64,000 nucleotides of DNA. Origin: an uncultured Eubacteriales bacterium (GTDB lineage: Bacteria > Bacillota > Clostridia > Lachnospirales > Lachnospiraceae). The notes under the pieces are model-generated. The model did no database searches and was not told the origin of the DNA. It saw only the letters and a program-made list of their open reading frames with translations. Position numbers and translations under genes: made by a program. How positions within the stretch are numbered: the stretch's first letter is position 1; every line of letters begins with the position of its first letter. This document shows, one piece after another, positions 1 to 7,808 of the stretch. The stretch lies in assembly GCA_949283695.1 (NCBI GenBank), contig CASDTX010000046.1, forward strand, positions 124,001 through 188,000, read 5' to 3'.

Positions 1-1
1 T

Positions 2-574
2 GAGATCGTTGCGGCAGAGGCATTCACAGGAGACAGCAAGACGGACTTCTCTGTTCAGCTTCAGAAAGCAAAGGACGCAGGAGCAGAACTGGTATTTCTC
101 CCGATTTATTATCAGGAGGCTTCCCTGATTCTTGCACAGGCAGATAAGATGGGATTTGAAACACAGTGGTTTGGATGCGACGGTATGGACGGACTTCTTG
201 CACTGGAAGGCTTCGATGCGAGCCTTGCAGAGGGACTGATGTTCCTGACTCCTTTCACTGCAGACGCAGAGGATGAGGAGACACAGACATTTGTACAGAA
301 GTTTGAAGAAGAGTTCGGCGATACACCGAACCAGTTCGCAGCAGATGCTTATGACTGTATCTATGTAATCAAAGCAGCGGCTGAGAAGGCAGATGTGACA
401 CCGGATATGAGCGTTTCAGATCTGTGTGACGCACTGAAGGGCGCTATGACAGAGATCAGCGTTGACTGTCTGACAGGAAAGCAGATCACCTGGGGCGATG
501 ACGGCGAGCCGTCGAAAGAGCCGATCGTTGTTGTTGTTGAGCAGGGCGTATATAAGATCCTTCAGGAAGACTAA
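2..574 (+). CDS. ABC transporter substrate-binding protein, branched-chain amino acid type (3' part)
   Basis: The C-terminal part of an extracellular solute-binding protein; the reading frame is open from base 2 and the start lies outside the window. The visible 190 residues match the Peripla_BP_6 (LivJ/LivK) fold of type I periplasmic binding proteins. Examples are the segment FLPIYYQEASLILAQADKMG, the following GCDGMDG, and a late stretch around FAADAYDCIYVIKAA. Proteins of this family deliver branched-chain amino acids, amides or related ligands to an LivHMGF-type importer. Ligand specificity cannot be read from this fragment. A strong hairpin follows the stop and separates it from the convergent topB gene, so it is probably the last gene of its unit unless the rest of the transporter lies upstream. 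Confidence 0.85.
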   Translation, partial: EIVAAEAFTGDSKTDFSVQLQKAKDAGAELVFLPIYYQEASLILAQADKMGFETQWFGCDGMDGLLALEGFDASLAEGLMFLTPFTADAEDEETQTFVQKFEEEFGDTPNQFAADAYDCIYVIKAAAEKADVTPDMSVSDLCDALKGAMTEISVDCLTGKQITWGDDGEPSKEPIVVVVEQGVYKILQED

Positions 575-630
575 AGCCAGATCAGAAGACAGCGATCTGT
601 AAGATAGAGAGAAAGAACGATCAGAAAGAA

Positions 631-690
631 TGAAACAGGAAGCCATCACCGGACAGATGAGGTGATGGCTTCCTGTTTCATTCTATACAA
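631..690. terminator. Bidirectional hairpin between the binding protein and topB
   Basis: A perfect 20-bp inverted repeat (631-650 against 661-680) with a 10-nt loop lies between two convergent genes. Flanking T-runs are weak on both sides (TTCTATAC on plus, TTCTTTC on minus). The length of the stem and the convergent position still argue for a shared terminator. Confidence 0.75.
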
Positions 691-721
691 AAGTCTATCG
701 GACCTGTCAAGTCTGCAGATG

Positions 722-2944
722 TTATTTCTGCGGGAGGTCCAGATTCTTAAGCGCATCTGCAAAAGCGCTGTTAATGGGCGCGGCAGCTTCTTTTGCCTGC
801 CGTTTCAGGTAGTTTGCCACATCTCGCTTATTTGCGCTCTTCCCCTGGCTTTTCTTCCGGTCCTGGAAGGAGGACAGCTTCTCCTTATAGCCGCAGGAGC
901 AGACGAAGCGCTGGGACTCGCCCTTCCCGACAAGTTCCATCTTCTTGTGACATACCGGACATCTGGCGTTAGTCTTGCGGGATAAGGTCTCCCGGTATCC
1001 GCATTCCCGGTCCTGGCATACAAGCATTTTCCCGTGTTTGCCGTTAACTTCCAGCATGAAGCGGCCGCATTGCGGACATTTATGGCGGGTCAGATTGTCA
1101 TGCCGGAACGTGCCTTCTGCTTCCCGGATCTGGCGGATCAAAGACTTCGTGTACTCCTCGATCTCTTGCAGAAATTTCTGGTCTGATTCCTTCCCCTGGG
1201 CAATGGACTTTAATCTCAATTCCCACTGAGCTGTGAGCTCGGGCCGCTTCAGATCCTCGGGAACCAGGGAGAGAAGCTGGCGTCCTTTGGAGGTGATATG
1301 AATCTCGGATCCTTTCTTCTCCATCAGGAAGCTGCTGAAGAGCTTCTCAATAATATCTGCCCGGGTGGCCACAGTGCCCAGTCCGCCGGTTTCACCCAGC
1401 GTGCGGATGATCGAACTGTCGCGGTGCTCCAGATATTTTACCGGGTTCTCCATGGCTGCGATCAGAGTCCCTTCCGTGAAGCGGGAAGGAGGGGCCGTCT
1501 TTCCTTCGGTAATGACAGCGGCCGATACAGGAAGAAGGGAGCCGTTCTTTAACCGGGACAGACCGGCTGTCAGATCCGGGGAAGAGGCGGAAGTGAAATC
1601 AAGAGAATCCTCAGCGGGATCAAAGTCCAGGTTCTCACTGATTTCACGCCATCCGGCCGTCACCATTAATTTGGCGGATGCACGGAAGACTTCTCCGCTG
1701 CACTCGGCTGTGACAGAGGTCTCATCATACTCACATGCGGGAGAGAGAACGGCGAGAAACCGGCGGACAACCAGATCGTAAATCTTCCGCTCATCACTGC
1801 TCATGGCTTCTAACTGAACAAATTGTTCGGTAGGAATAATGGCATGATGGTCAGATACCTTTGCATTATTGATAAAAGAGCGGTCAGGGCGGATTTCCTG
1901 CATGGACAGCCGGGCAGCCGGTCTGCGGTAGGGCCCCACGGCACAGGCTTTGAGCCGCTCACGCAGTGTACCTGCCATATCGGAAGTCAGATAGCGGGAG
2001 TCTGTCCGCGGGTAAGTGAGTACTTTATGGTTTTCATAAAGGTGCTGCATGAGATTGAGCGTCTCTTTGGCGGAGAACCCGTACTTGCGGTTCGCGTCCT
2101 GCTGAAGCGCGGTCAGATCATAGAGTGCCGGAGAGAAGCTCTTCTTTCGCTTCTTCGTCAGTGCGGTGACGCGGAGCGAAGAACCGTTCTTTCGGACACT
2201 GCGGCAAATGGTCTCCAGCCGCTCTCGGCTGAACGTCCGGGAAGAACCATTCTTCTGATCCTGCCAGGTAAATACAATGCCCTGGGCAGAAATGTTCAGT
2301 CCATAATAAGGCTGGGGAACAAAGTTCCGGATCTCTGCTTCTCTGGCGGCGATCATGGCCAGCGTGGGGGTCTGGACACGCCCGCAGGACAGCTGGGCAT
2401 TGTATTTGCAGGTGAGGGCGCGCGTGGCGTTAATGCCCACTGCCCAGTCTGCCTCGGCTCTGGCAGCGGCTGCCCGGTACAGATTGTCATAATCTTTCCC
2501 GGGGCGCAGGTGGGAGAATCCCTCCCGGATCGCTTTGTCTGTTACGGAAGAGATCCAGAGCCGTTTGAGAGGTTTCTTGTTCCCACATTTTTCTAAAATC
2601 CACCGGGCTACCAGCTCGCCTTCCCGGCCTGCATCCGTGGCAATGATGATGTCGGACACATCTTTGCGGAAGATCTGTTCCTTCACCGCGCGGTACTGTC
2701 CGGAGGTCTGTTTTATGACAACGAGCTTCCAGTGTTCCGGCAGCATCGGCAGAGTGTCCATGTTCCAGGATTTATACTGAGAGCCGTATTCTTCCGGGTC
2801 GGCCAGGGTGACAAGATGCCCCAGCGCCCATGTGACAATATAATCTTTCCCCTCCATATAAGAAGCGGTTTTATTTGTACATCCGAGAACACGGGCAATA
2901 TCCCGTGCGACGGAAGGCTTTTCTGCAATGACAAGATGTTTCAT
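722..2944 (-). CDS. topB: DNA topoisomerase III (type IA)
   Basis: Type IA topoisomerase of 740 aa that relaxes negative supercoils and decatenates DNA by single-strand passage. The N-terminus MKHLVIAEKPSVARDIARVLG opens the TOPRIM domain, which continues through ATDAGREGE. The catalytic tyrosine is Tyr311 in LTYPRTDSRYL. Two C-terminal four-cysteine zinc ribbons are visible, one beginning CPQCGRF and one beginning CPVCHKK, followed by a lysine-rich tail. The start ATG has AAGGAG eight bases upstream. A 72-bp dispersed repeat lies 31 bases upstream of the start. TopB enzymes are often carried on integrative elements, but this copy shows no conjugation genes nearby, so it looks like a chromosomal housekeeping gene. 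Confidence 0.95.
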   Translation of the reverse strand: MKHLVIAEKPSVARDIARVLGCTNKTASYMEGKDYIVTWALGHLVTLADPEEYGSQYKSWNMDTLPMLPEHWKLVVIKQTSGQYRAVKEQIFRKDVSDIIIATDAGREGELVARWILEKCGNKKPLKRLWISSVTDKAIREGFSHLRPGKDYDNLYRAAAARAEADWAVGINATRALTCKYNAQLSCGRVQTPTLAMIAAREAEIRNFVPQPYYGLNISAQGIVFTWQDQKNGSSRTFSRERLETICRSVRKNGSSLRVTALTKKRKKSFSPALYDLTALQQDANRKYGFSAKETLNLMQHLYENHKVLTYPRTDSRYLTSDMAGTLRERLKACAVGPYRRPAARLSMQEIRPDRSFINNAKVSDHHAIIPTEQFVQLEAMSSDERKIYDLVVRRFLAVLSPACEYDETSVTAECSGEVFRASAKLMVTAGWREISENLDFDPAEDSLDFTSASSPDLTAGLSRLKNGSLLPVSAAVITEGKTAPPSRFTEGTLIAAMENPVKYLEHRDSSIIRTLGETGGLGTVATRADIIEKLFSSFLMEKKGSEIHITSKGRQLLSLVPEDLKRPELTAQWELRLKSIAQGKESDQKFLQEIEEYTKSLIRQIREAEGTFRHDNLTRHKCPQCGRFMLEVNGKHGKMLVCQDRECGYRETLSRKTNARCPVCHKKMELVGKGESQRFVCSCGYKEKLSSFQDRKKSQGKSANKRDVANYLKRQAKEAAAPINSAFADALKNLDLPQK

Positions 2945-2974
2945 GAGAATCTCCTTTATTTTATTGTGATAATT

Positions 2975-3046
2975 AGTTCATGAGCGAAGAAGCGGCGCAG
3001 CCGCAATTCGCACGTTAGTTCAGCTCTGCGAATGGTGCGGGCTGAA
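2975..3046 (-). repeat. 72-bp dispersed repeat, copy 1
   Basis: This 72-bp segment is repeated in inverse orientation at 63272-63343 with 66 of 72 positions identical by hand alignment. It contains the compact palindrome GCGGCGCAGCCGC and a 7-bp inverted repeat ATTCGCA/TGCGAAT around a variable loop. Read toward topB it has the same orientation relative to its downstream gene as copy 2 has to the symporter. It also contains a short open frame (ATG at 2980, 12 codons) with no ribosome binding site. Confidence 0.85.
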
Positions 3047-3054
3047 CGGCTGCT

Positions 3055-3096
3055 TTTTATGAAAAGGCCGGAGTCTTCTGTAAAAGGCTCCGGCCT
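3055..3096 (-). terminator. Rho-independent terminator of the YitT-family gene
   Basis: A 9-bp GC-rich stem (AGGCCGGAG at 3065-3073 pairing with CTCCGGCCT at 3088-3096) is followed on the minus strand by TTTTCATAAAAAG. It lies 12 bases after the stop codon. Confidence 0.8.
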
Positions 3097-3107
3097 CAGT
3101 TCTATAT

Positions 3108-3947
3108 TTATACACTATGAAATCCTTTTCCGATGATCTCGCTTGTATTGGAGATCAGGATGAATGCCTCCGGATCGTTTTCCCGGATGAAGTTGCGGAG
3201 TCTTACGGCCTGTACCCGGTTGAGTGCTGTGAAGATGATGTATTTATCTTTCCCGGAATAAGCTCCTTTGGCGTGACAGACACTGGCGCTGCGGTTCAGC
3301 GTATGAACAATGAAATCGCAGATTGACTCCGGATGATCGCATACCACATTAAAATATTTGGAGAGGTTGAAGCTCTCAATAAAGGTATCGATCATAAAGG
3401 AGCGGATTGCAAGGCCCAGCAGAGAATAGAGCCCTGTTTCAATATCGAATACGAAGAAACCAACTCCGGTAATCAAAGCGTCGGAAATCAGCAGCGCCCG
3501 TCCGATGTCGAAACTGGAATATTTCTTTAGAATCATGGCAATGATATCTGTACCGCCGCTGGATGAACCGATATTGAACAGGATGGCAGATCCGAGAGCG
3601 GGCAGTGCGATGGCAAAGCACAGTTCAAGCATGGGCTGATCGGTAAAAGGACCGTCCAAGGGGAAGATTCGTTCCAGCGCTGAGAGAGCCACGGAAAGCA
3701 GAATGCTGCAGTAGGCAGTTTTGGCTGCGAATTTCTTTCCCAGGATGAAGAGACCGATCACGAGGAGAATCATGCTCATCACCAGGTTGAAATCTCCGGC
3801 GGAGATCAGGCCGGTTTTCGCTGCCAGCACGGCAAGACCGGTAATGCCGCCGAATGTAAAATTGTTCGTAAATTTGAAAAAATAGGTCCCTACAGCGATG
3901 AGAAGCGTGCTGAAGGTCAGCATAAAGAAATACTTGAATTTGCTCAT
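3108..3947 (-). CDS. YitT family membrane protein (DUF161/DUF2179)
   Basis: A 279-aa integral membrane protein. The N-terminal two thirds hold five to six hydrophobic segments typical of the YitT/DUF161 domain, including the glycine-serine signature GSSSGGTDIIAMILKK. The last 80 residues (from about CDHPESICDFIVHTLNRSAS) form the cytosolic DUF2179 domain. Molecular function is unknown for most of the family. The open frame extends well upstream, but the chosen ATG at 3947 has AGAGGGG in front of it and the upstream part codes for non-membrane, proline/histidine-rich nonsense. A TTGACT-17-TACAAT promoter lies about 90 bases upstream. Divergent from the enolase-like gene. Confidence 0.85.
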   Translation of the reverse strand: MSKFKYFFMLTFSTLLIAVGTYFFKFTNNFTFGGITGLAVLAAKTGLISAGDFNLVMSMILLVIGLFILGKKFAAKTAYCSILLSVALSALERIFPLDGPFTDQPMLELCFAIALPALGSAILFNIGSSSGGTDIIAMILKKYSSFDIGRALLISDALITGVGFFVFDIETGLYSLLGLAIRSFMIDTFIESFNLSKYFNVVCDHPESICDFIVHTLNRSASVCHAKGAYSGKDKYIIFTALNRVQAVRLRNFIRENDPEAFILISNTSEIIGKGFHSV

Positions 3948-4032
3948 TGGTAATCCCCTCTGATTGTAAACGATTTTACTCTCCGGATCCTGCCGAATAG
4001 AAACTCGGAATGAAACAGGAGCGCCTACTGGA

Positions 4033-4061
4033 ATTGTAATCTCTGGAATATGAAAAGTCAA
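4033..4061 (-). promoter_or_regulatory. Probable sigma-A promoter of the YitT-family gene
   Basis: On the minus strand TTGACT (4061-4056), a 17-bp spacer and TACAAT (4038-4033). Transcription would start near 4026, giving an untranslated leader of roughly 80 bases. Confidence 0.65.
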
Positions 4062-4150
4062 CGCATTATAGAAACACCGGCTGGAAATACTGTGAACAGT
4101 GGCGGCAGCCACAATAAGCACGCATTGCGGTTTTACGAATGGCGCTCCTG

Positions 4151-4183
4151 TGAACGGTAACTGAACAGTAACCGAACAGTAAC
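4151..4183 (+). repeat. Three tandem 11-bp repeats upstream of the enolase-like gene
   Basis: TGAACGGTAAC, TGAACAGTAAC and CGAACAGTAAC follow each other without gap, ending 55 bases before the start codon. An 11-bp direct repeat places each copy on nearly the same DNA face, as in operators of OmpR/PhoB-type regulators. A partial copy, TGAACAGTGGC, occurs at 4093. Confidence 0.7.
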
Positions 4184-4238
4184 ATGAGCAGAAACGGAAA
4201 ATGACATAAGCAGAGGCTGAAAGGGAGGAAAATGGAGC

Positions 4239-5525
4239 ATGGGCAAAGAGATGCTGATTCGGGATATCTATGCGAGAGAGATCCTTGATTCCGGGGGAAA
4301 TGCTGCGATAGAAGTGGAGGTACTGGCCGGCAGTGACACGGTGGGAACTGCATCCGTCCCGTCCGGCATATCTGCAGGGCGAGAGAAACAAGGAGCAGAA
4401 CAGCAGGAGAGACCATCTCGCGGGATGAATATGGAACAGGCTGTGGAGATGGTGAATAGCCAGGTTGCGCCTGCGGTGATCGGGCGGAATATTTTGGATC
4501 AGGAGGAGATGGACCGGGAACTGATGCGGGCTGCGGGAAAACGCGGAAGTACGGACGGTATACAATCTTTGGAACGGAAGGCGCTTCTGGGAGTCTCCAT
4601 GGCGGTGGCACGGGCTGCGGCAGAAGCGCTGAAAGTGCCTCTGTACCGGTATTTCGGCGGTGTGCGGGCCAAGATCATGCCGGTTCCTATGATCAGTGTT
4701 CTGGATGGCGGCTGCCATGCAGATAATTATCTGGACATTGCCGGAGTTCTGATTGTGCCGGCACAGACTGCCCCGTTCCATGAGCAGCTTATGATCTGCA
4801 CGGAAGTGTACCGTGAGCTTCAGCAGGTTCTGACAGACAGGGGCTGCCGTACCTGTGTCGGTACGGAGGGCGGGTTTGCCCCTGAGCTCAAAGATATAAA
4901 GGAGGCAGTCCGCCTGATCAGAGATGCAGTGGAGCAGGCGGGATATGGATTTGGACAGGACATAAAGGCTGCGCTGGATGTCCGTGCATCGGCTCTCTAT
5001 GACAGACAGCAGGGCGTATATTCTTTCCCGGGAGAGAGCAGGAGGCAGGGCTGCGAGATCGTGCGTGATACAGACGAGATGATCCGGTATTATGAAGAAC
5101 TGATTTCAGAATTCCCGATCTGCTCCCTGACAGATCCTCTGGACAGGGAAGACTGGAAGGGGTGGAAGGATCTGACTGCCCGGCTGGGCGGCCGGATTCA
5201 GCTTGCAGGCGATGAGTTATTTGCAGGCAGTCCGCAGAAGCTTTCCAGAGGCATCCGAGAAGGGGCTGCCAATGCGGTTGTGCTCAAGGCGGGACAGACA
5301 GGGACTTTGACTGAGATGTTCCGGATGATTCGGGCGGCTCAGGAAGGCGGATACGGTGTCATTCTGTCCCATCGGTATACGGAGACCGAGGATACGATGA
5401 TCGCGGATATTGCCGCGGCATTCGGTGCGGGATGGATGAAGGCGGGCGCGCCGAGCCGGATGGAAGGGACGTCGAAATACAACCGCCTTTTGAGGATTGA
5501 GGAGAAGCTGTCGGAGAAGTATTGA
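4239..5525 (+). CDS. Enolase-like paralogue with substituted active site
   Basis: A 428-aa protein aligning over its whole length with enolase (N-terminal domain REILDS..N, then the TIM barrel, ending RLLRIEEKL). Residues that make a real enolase are partly lost. DSRGNP reads DSGGNA and the mobile loop SGAST reads SGISA. The QEFM general acid/base Glu is Gly169, the metal Glu of the S-E-D-P motif is Thr298 (SLTDPL), and HRSGETED reads HRYTETED. Retained are Glu210 (GTEGGFAP), the Asp of LDVRAS, the Asp of AGDEL, and both lysines (VVLKAGQTG, MKAGAPSR). It is therefore unlikely to catalyse the 2-phosphoglycerate/PEP step and may be a regulator, a scaffold or an enzyme for another substrate. AAGGGAGG precedes the ATG; a hairpin terminator follows. 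The true eno is expected elsewhere. Confidence 0.85.
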   Translation: MGKEMLIRDIYAREILDSGGNAAIEVEVLAGSDTVGTASVPSGISAGREKQGAEQQERPSRGMNMEQAVEMVNSQVAPAVIGRNILDQEEMDRELMRAAGKRGSTDGIQSLERKALLGVSMAVARAAAEALKVPLYRYFGGVRAKIMPVPMISVLDGGCHADNYLDIAGVLIVPAQTAPFHEQLMICTEVYRELQQVLTDRGCRTCVGTEGGFAPELKDIKEAVRLIRDAVEQAGYGFGQDIKAALDVRASALYDRQQGVYSFPGESRRQGCEIVRDTDEMIRYYEELISEFPICSLTDPLDREDWKGWKDLTARLGGRIQLAGDELFAGSPQKLSRGIREGAANAVVLKAGQTGTLTEMFRMIRAAQEGGYGVILSHRYTETEDTMIADIAAAFGAGWMKAGAPSRMEGTSKYNRLLRIEEKLSEKY

Positions 5526-5538
5526 CACAGGATCAGTT

Positions 5539-5590
5539 ATCCCGTAATATTGTATTAAAATAATAATACAATATGCGGGATTTGCTGTTT
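5539..5590 (+). terminator. Terminator of the enolase-like gene
   Basis: A long, AT-rich inverted repeat (5539-5557 with 5564-5581, one bulged base) ends in a GC clamp CCCG/CGGG and is followed by TTTGCTGTTTT. It lies 13 bases after the stop codon. Confidence 0.7.
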
Positions 5591-5638
5591 TGTCCGGGAA
5601 AGACAGGAAGCAGATTCGGCGGACGTAAGGAGTAAGGC

Positions 5639-6157
5639 ATGGAGGAGAGAAAATATACGAAGCTTTCGAAACGCGCGCTGTACTGTATGTATACGGCTGA
5701 TATCATCGTAGGAGCGGTATTTCTGGTGATTCTGGCAGCAGTGAACTGGTTCTGGGTTTTTCCGGAGGACATTATGATTGGAAAATGGATTTCCCTGGCG
5801 CTGGCAGTTCTCCTTCTGATTGAGATGTTTGTCAGCCCCTATTTCCGATATCATCGCTATCGGTACAGCATCGATGATGAGTCGATTGATGTCATTGAGG
5901 GATATCTCTTTGTGAAGCGCAATATTGTTCCCATTGAGCGGCTGCATAAGCTTCAGACGAAGAAAGGGCCCATCGACCAGTTCTTTCAAGTGGCAAAAGT
6001 GATTGTAACCACCGGAGGCGGGGATGTGACGCTTTCTTTCCTGGAAGAAGAGAAGGCAGAGCAGATCGCGGAGAACCTGCAGAGAAGGATTAACGAGATC
6101 GTGGAAGAACAGAGGGAAGAACAAGATCGTGGAAGAGCAGAGGGAAGAACAAGATGA
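5639..6157 (+). CDS. PH domain-containing membrane protein, YdbS type
   Basis: A 172-aa protein with two N-terminal transmembrane segments (about residues 18-36 and 45-65) followed by a bacterial PH (bPH2/DUF304) domain starting near YRYSIDDESIDVIEGYLFVKR. This is the YdbS architecture; YdbS and YdbT pairs in Bacillus are linked to membrane stress, amylolysin and competence traits, but the biochemical role is unknown. AAGGAG lies in front of the ATG. The final ten residues (DRGRAEGRTR) come from a 28-bp tandem duplication read in a shifted frame (6097-6152). The stop overlaps the next gene in ATGA, so translation is probably coupled. Confidence 0.8.
   Translation: MEERKYTKLSKRALYCMYTADIIVGAVFLVILAAVNWFWVFPEDIMIGKWISLALAVLLLIEMFVSPYFRYHRYRYSIDDESIDVIEGYLFVKRNIVPIERLHKLQTKKGPIDQFFQVAKVIVTTGGGDVTLSFLEEEKAEQIAENLQRRINEIVEEQREEQDRGRAEGRTR
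6097..6152 (+). repeat. 28-bp tandem duplication at the ydbS-ydbT junction
   Basis: Two adjacent 28-bp units (6097-6124, 6125-6152) differ at one base. Because 28 is not a multiple of three, the second unit is read in another frame, replaces the original end of the upstream protein and creates the ATGA stop/start overlap with the downstream gene. Confidence 0.85.
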
Positions 6158-7686
6158 GAAATAAAGAACGAATGAAAGAAACGAAAAAGCGGTTTCGCAA
6201 TCATATCTCGATTATCGTTGAGCAGACGGGAGGAGTTCTGGTTGCCCTGGCTGCCATTTTGATCCCTCAGATTCTGGAGAATTTGGATGAAGTGAAGGAA
6301 AGGGGAATGGCCTTTCTGGATGGAAAAGCTGCTCTGGTCAATCTTGGGGCGGTTCTGCTGTTCGGGGTGATCGTAATGTTTCAGGTGTTTGCCTGGGCGA
6401 AGACTTACATATCGATTGAGGACCAGGCTGTGGTTATTGAGAAGAATACGTTGAACCGGAAGAAAAATACCATTGGAATCCGCAATATCTCCAATATCAA
6501 TCTCGAACAGAATCTGTTTGAGATGCTGCTTGGAACCTGCAAGGTAAAGCTGGATACGAACAGCCGGTCCACGGCAGACAGTACGGATGTGAACATCGTG
6601 CTGAAGAAGAGAGAGGCACAGGAGTTTCAGCAGGAACTGACCCGGAGAATGCAGGCGGCCATGGGGATGGCGGAGATACCGCACGCCGAAGGCGGCGCAA
6701 GCTCTCCCATAGATACAAGTGAGATAGAAGATTATGACGTGAGAGCGGATCTTGCGGATATCCTCCGGCATGGCTTCTTCTCTGTCAATCTTCTGTCCGT
6801 GGCTGTGCTGATACTGGGTGTGGCGGGCGCTGTGGATACCCTTGCGGAACTTCTGGGCGGTCCGGATATGCTGAAGTCTCTTGCCGGTGCTGCGGCCGGG
6901 GTGATCGTGGCTGTATCGATCATTGTATCTGCTCTCTGGGACACGATAAAAGACTTTGTGAAATATTATCATTTCCGGGCAAAGCGCCGGGGAGACAGGA
7001 TTTACATCAAATACGGGTTTCTGAAAAAGGTGGAATACACGGTCCCGGTGGATAAGATCCAGGCGCTGAAGATCCGGCAGTCCCTGCTTGCCCGGCTGGG
7101 GCGTCAGTACATGGCAGAAATCGTGAATGTGGGAATGGGCGACGATCAGGACGAACAGAACTCCTTCCTGGTTCTGTATCTGCCGGAAAAGAAGCTGCAG
7201 GAGCAGCTTGCGATCCTGCTCCCTGAATTCCTCCCTGCTCTCGAACTTCAGACCGAACGTCTGCCGCGGGCGGTATGGGGTGCCTGGACCGTGCCGGCAG
7301 GGATTTCTGTTCTCTGTGTGCTGGCGGCTGCTGCAGCAGGTGCAGAATATGCAGGAGAGCGCCGGCTTCTGGTCTGGGCAGGCGCAGCCGGCCTGATCCT
7401 GGCCCTCCTGCTGGGAATGCTCCTGAAGTACCGGACAGACGGGTGTGCGGCGGGAAGAGAGTTCCTGAAGCTCTGCAGAGGATACTTCGGGAGGAATTAT
7501 CTGGCAGTGCGCTACCGGAATATTCAATATGCGGAGTTTCACCAGAGCTTTGCAGCCAGACTCTGGGGGATCAGGAAGGGCAGCATTCATCTTCTGGCAT
7601 CGTCAGCCAACACAACACATGCAGTTCCGTATTTCCGGGGGAACACAGACGAGACGATCCGGGAACGAATGATTTCCCGGGTATAG
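6154..7686 (+). CDS. PH domain-containing membrane protein, YdbT type
   Basis: A 510-aa membrane protein with repeated bPH2/DUF304 domains, the partner of the preceding gene. Hydrophobic segments alternate with PH-like modules: two near the N-terminus, two around residues 205-265, and a pair near residues 375-430. PH-like modules begin at ISIEDQAVVIEKNTLNRKKN, at RIYIKYGFLKKVEYTVPVDKIQALK, and at YLAVRYRNIQYAEFHQS. YdbT homologues have this triple arrangement. Start overlaps the stop of the preceding gene by four bases, with GAGGGAAG upstream supplied by the tandem duplication. Function beyond a membrane role is not known; no enzyme motif is visible. Confidence 0.8.
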   Translation: MRNKERMKETKKRFRNHISIIVEQTGGVLVALAAILIPQILENLDEVKERGMAFLDGKAALVNLGAVLLFGVIVMFQVFAWAKTYISIEDQAVVIEKNTLNRKKNTIGIRNISNINLEQNLFEMLLGTCKVKLDTNSRSTADSTDVNIVLKKREAQEFQQELTRRMQAAMGMAEIPHAEGGASSPIDTSEIEDYDVRADLADILRHGFFSVNLLSVAVLILGVAGAVDTLAELLGGPDMLKSLAGAAAGVIVAVSIIVSALWDTIKDFVKYYHFRAKRRGDRIYIKYGFLKKVEYTVPVDKIQALKIRQSLLARLGRQYMAEIVNVGMGDDQDEQNSFLVLYLPEKKLQEQLAILLPEFLPALELQTERLPRAVWGAWTVPAGISVLCVLAAAAAGAEYAGERRLLVWAGAAGLILALLLGMLLKYRTDGCAAGREFLKLCRGYFGRNYLAVRYRNIQYAEFHQSFAARLWGIRKGSIHLLASSANTTHAVPYFRGNTDETIRERMISRV

Positions 7687-7747
7687 CAAAAGCGGCAGCT
7701 CCCGGCGGATCCCCTGCAGTGCTGTCTGACAAATCCCGCATGAAACC

Positions 7748-7776
7748 TTGCCCTGGACCCGCGGACATGTTAGAAT
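7748..7776 (+). promoter_or_regulatory. Probable promoter of argS
   Basis: TTGCCC (7748-7753), 17-bp spacer, TAGAAT (7771-7776), about 33 bases before the proposed TTG start. The unit read from it would be argS-alaX-like-CPBP protease. Confidence 0.6.
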
Positions 7777-7808
7777 AACATGGATATGGACAAAGGAGTG
7801 TGGAAAAA

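Noticed and set aside
722-2944. Integrative element marked by topB
   Set aside because: No relaxase, integrase, conjugation or attachment site is found around it.
3948-4781. Long upstream extension of the YitT-family reading frame
   Set aside because: The extension is rich in His, Pro and Arg, lacks membrane character, overlaps the opposite-strand enolase-like gene, and the ATG at 3947 has a good binding site and a promoter.
5986-7590. Long minus-strand open frame opposite the YdbT-type gene, and similar ones opposite argS, gltB, gltD and the 32-34 and 52-54 kb genes
   Set aside because: Each is antisense to a well-supported gene, has His/Leu/Arg-rich composition typical of reversed codon bias, and shows no family motif.
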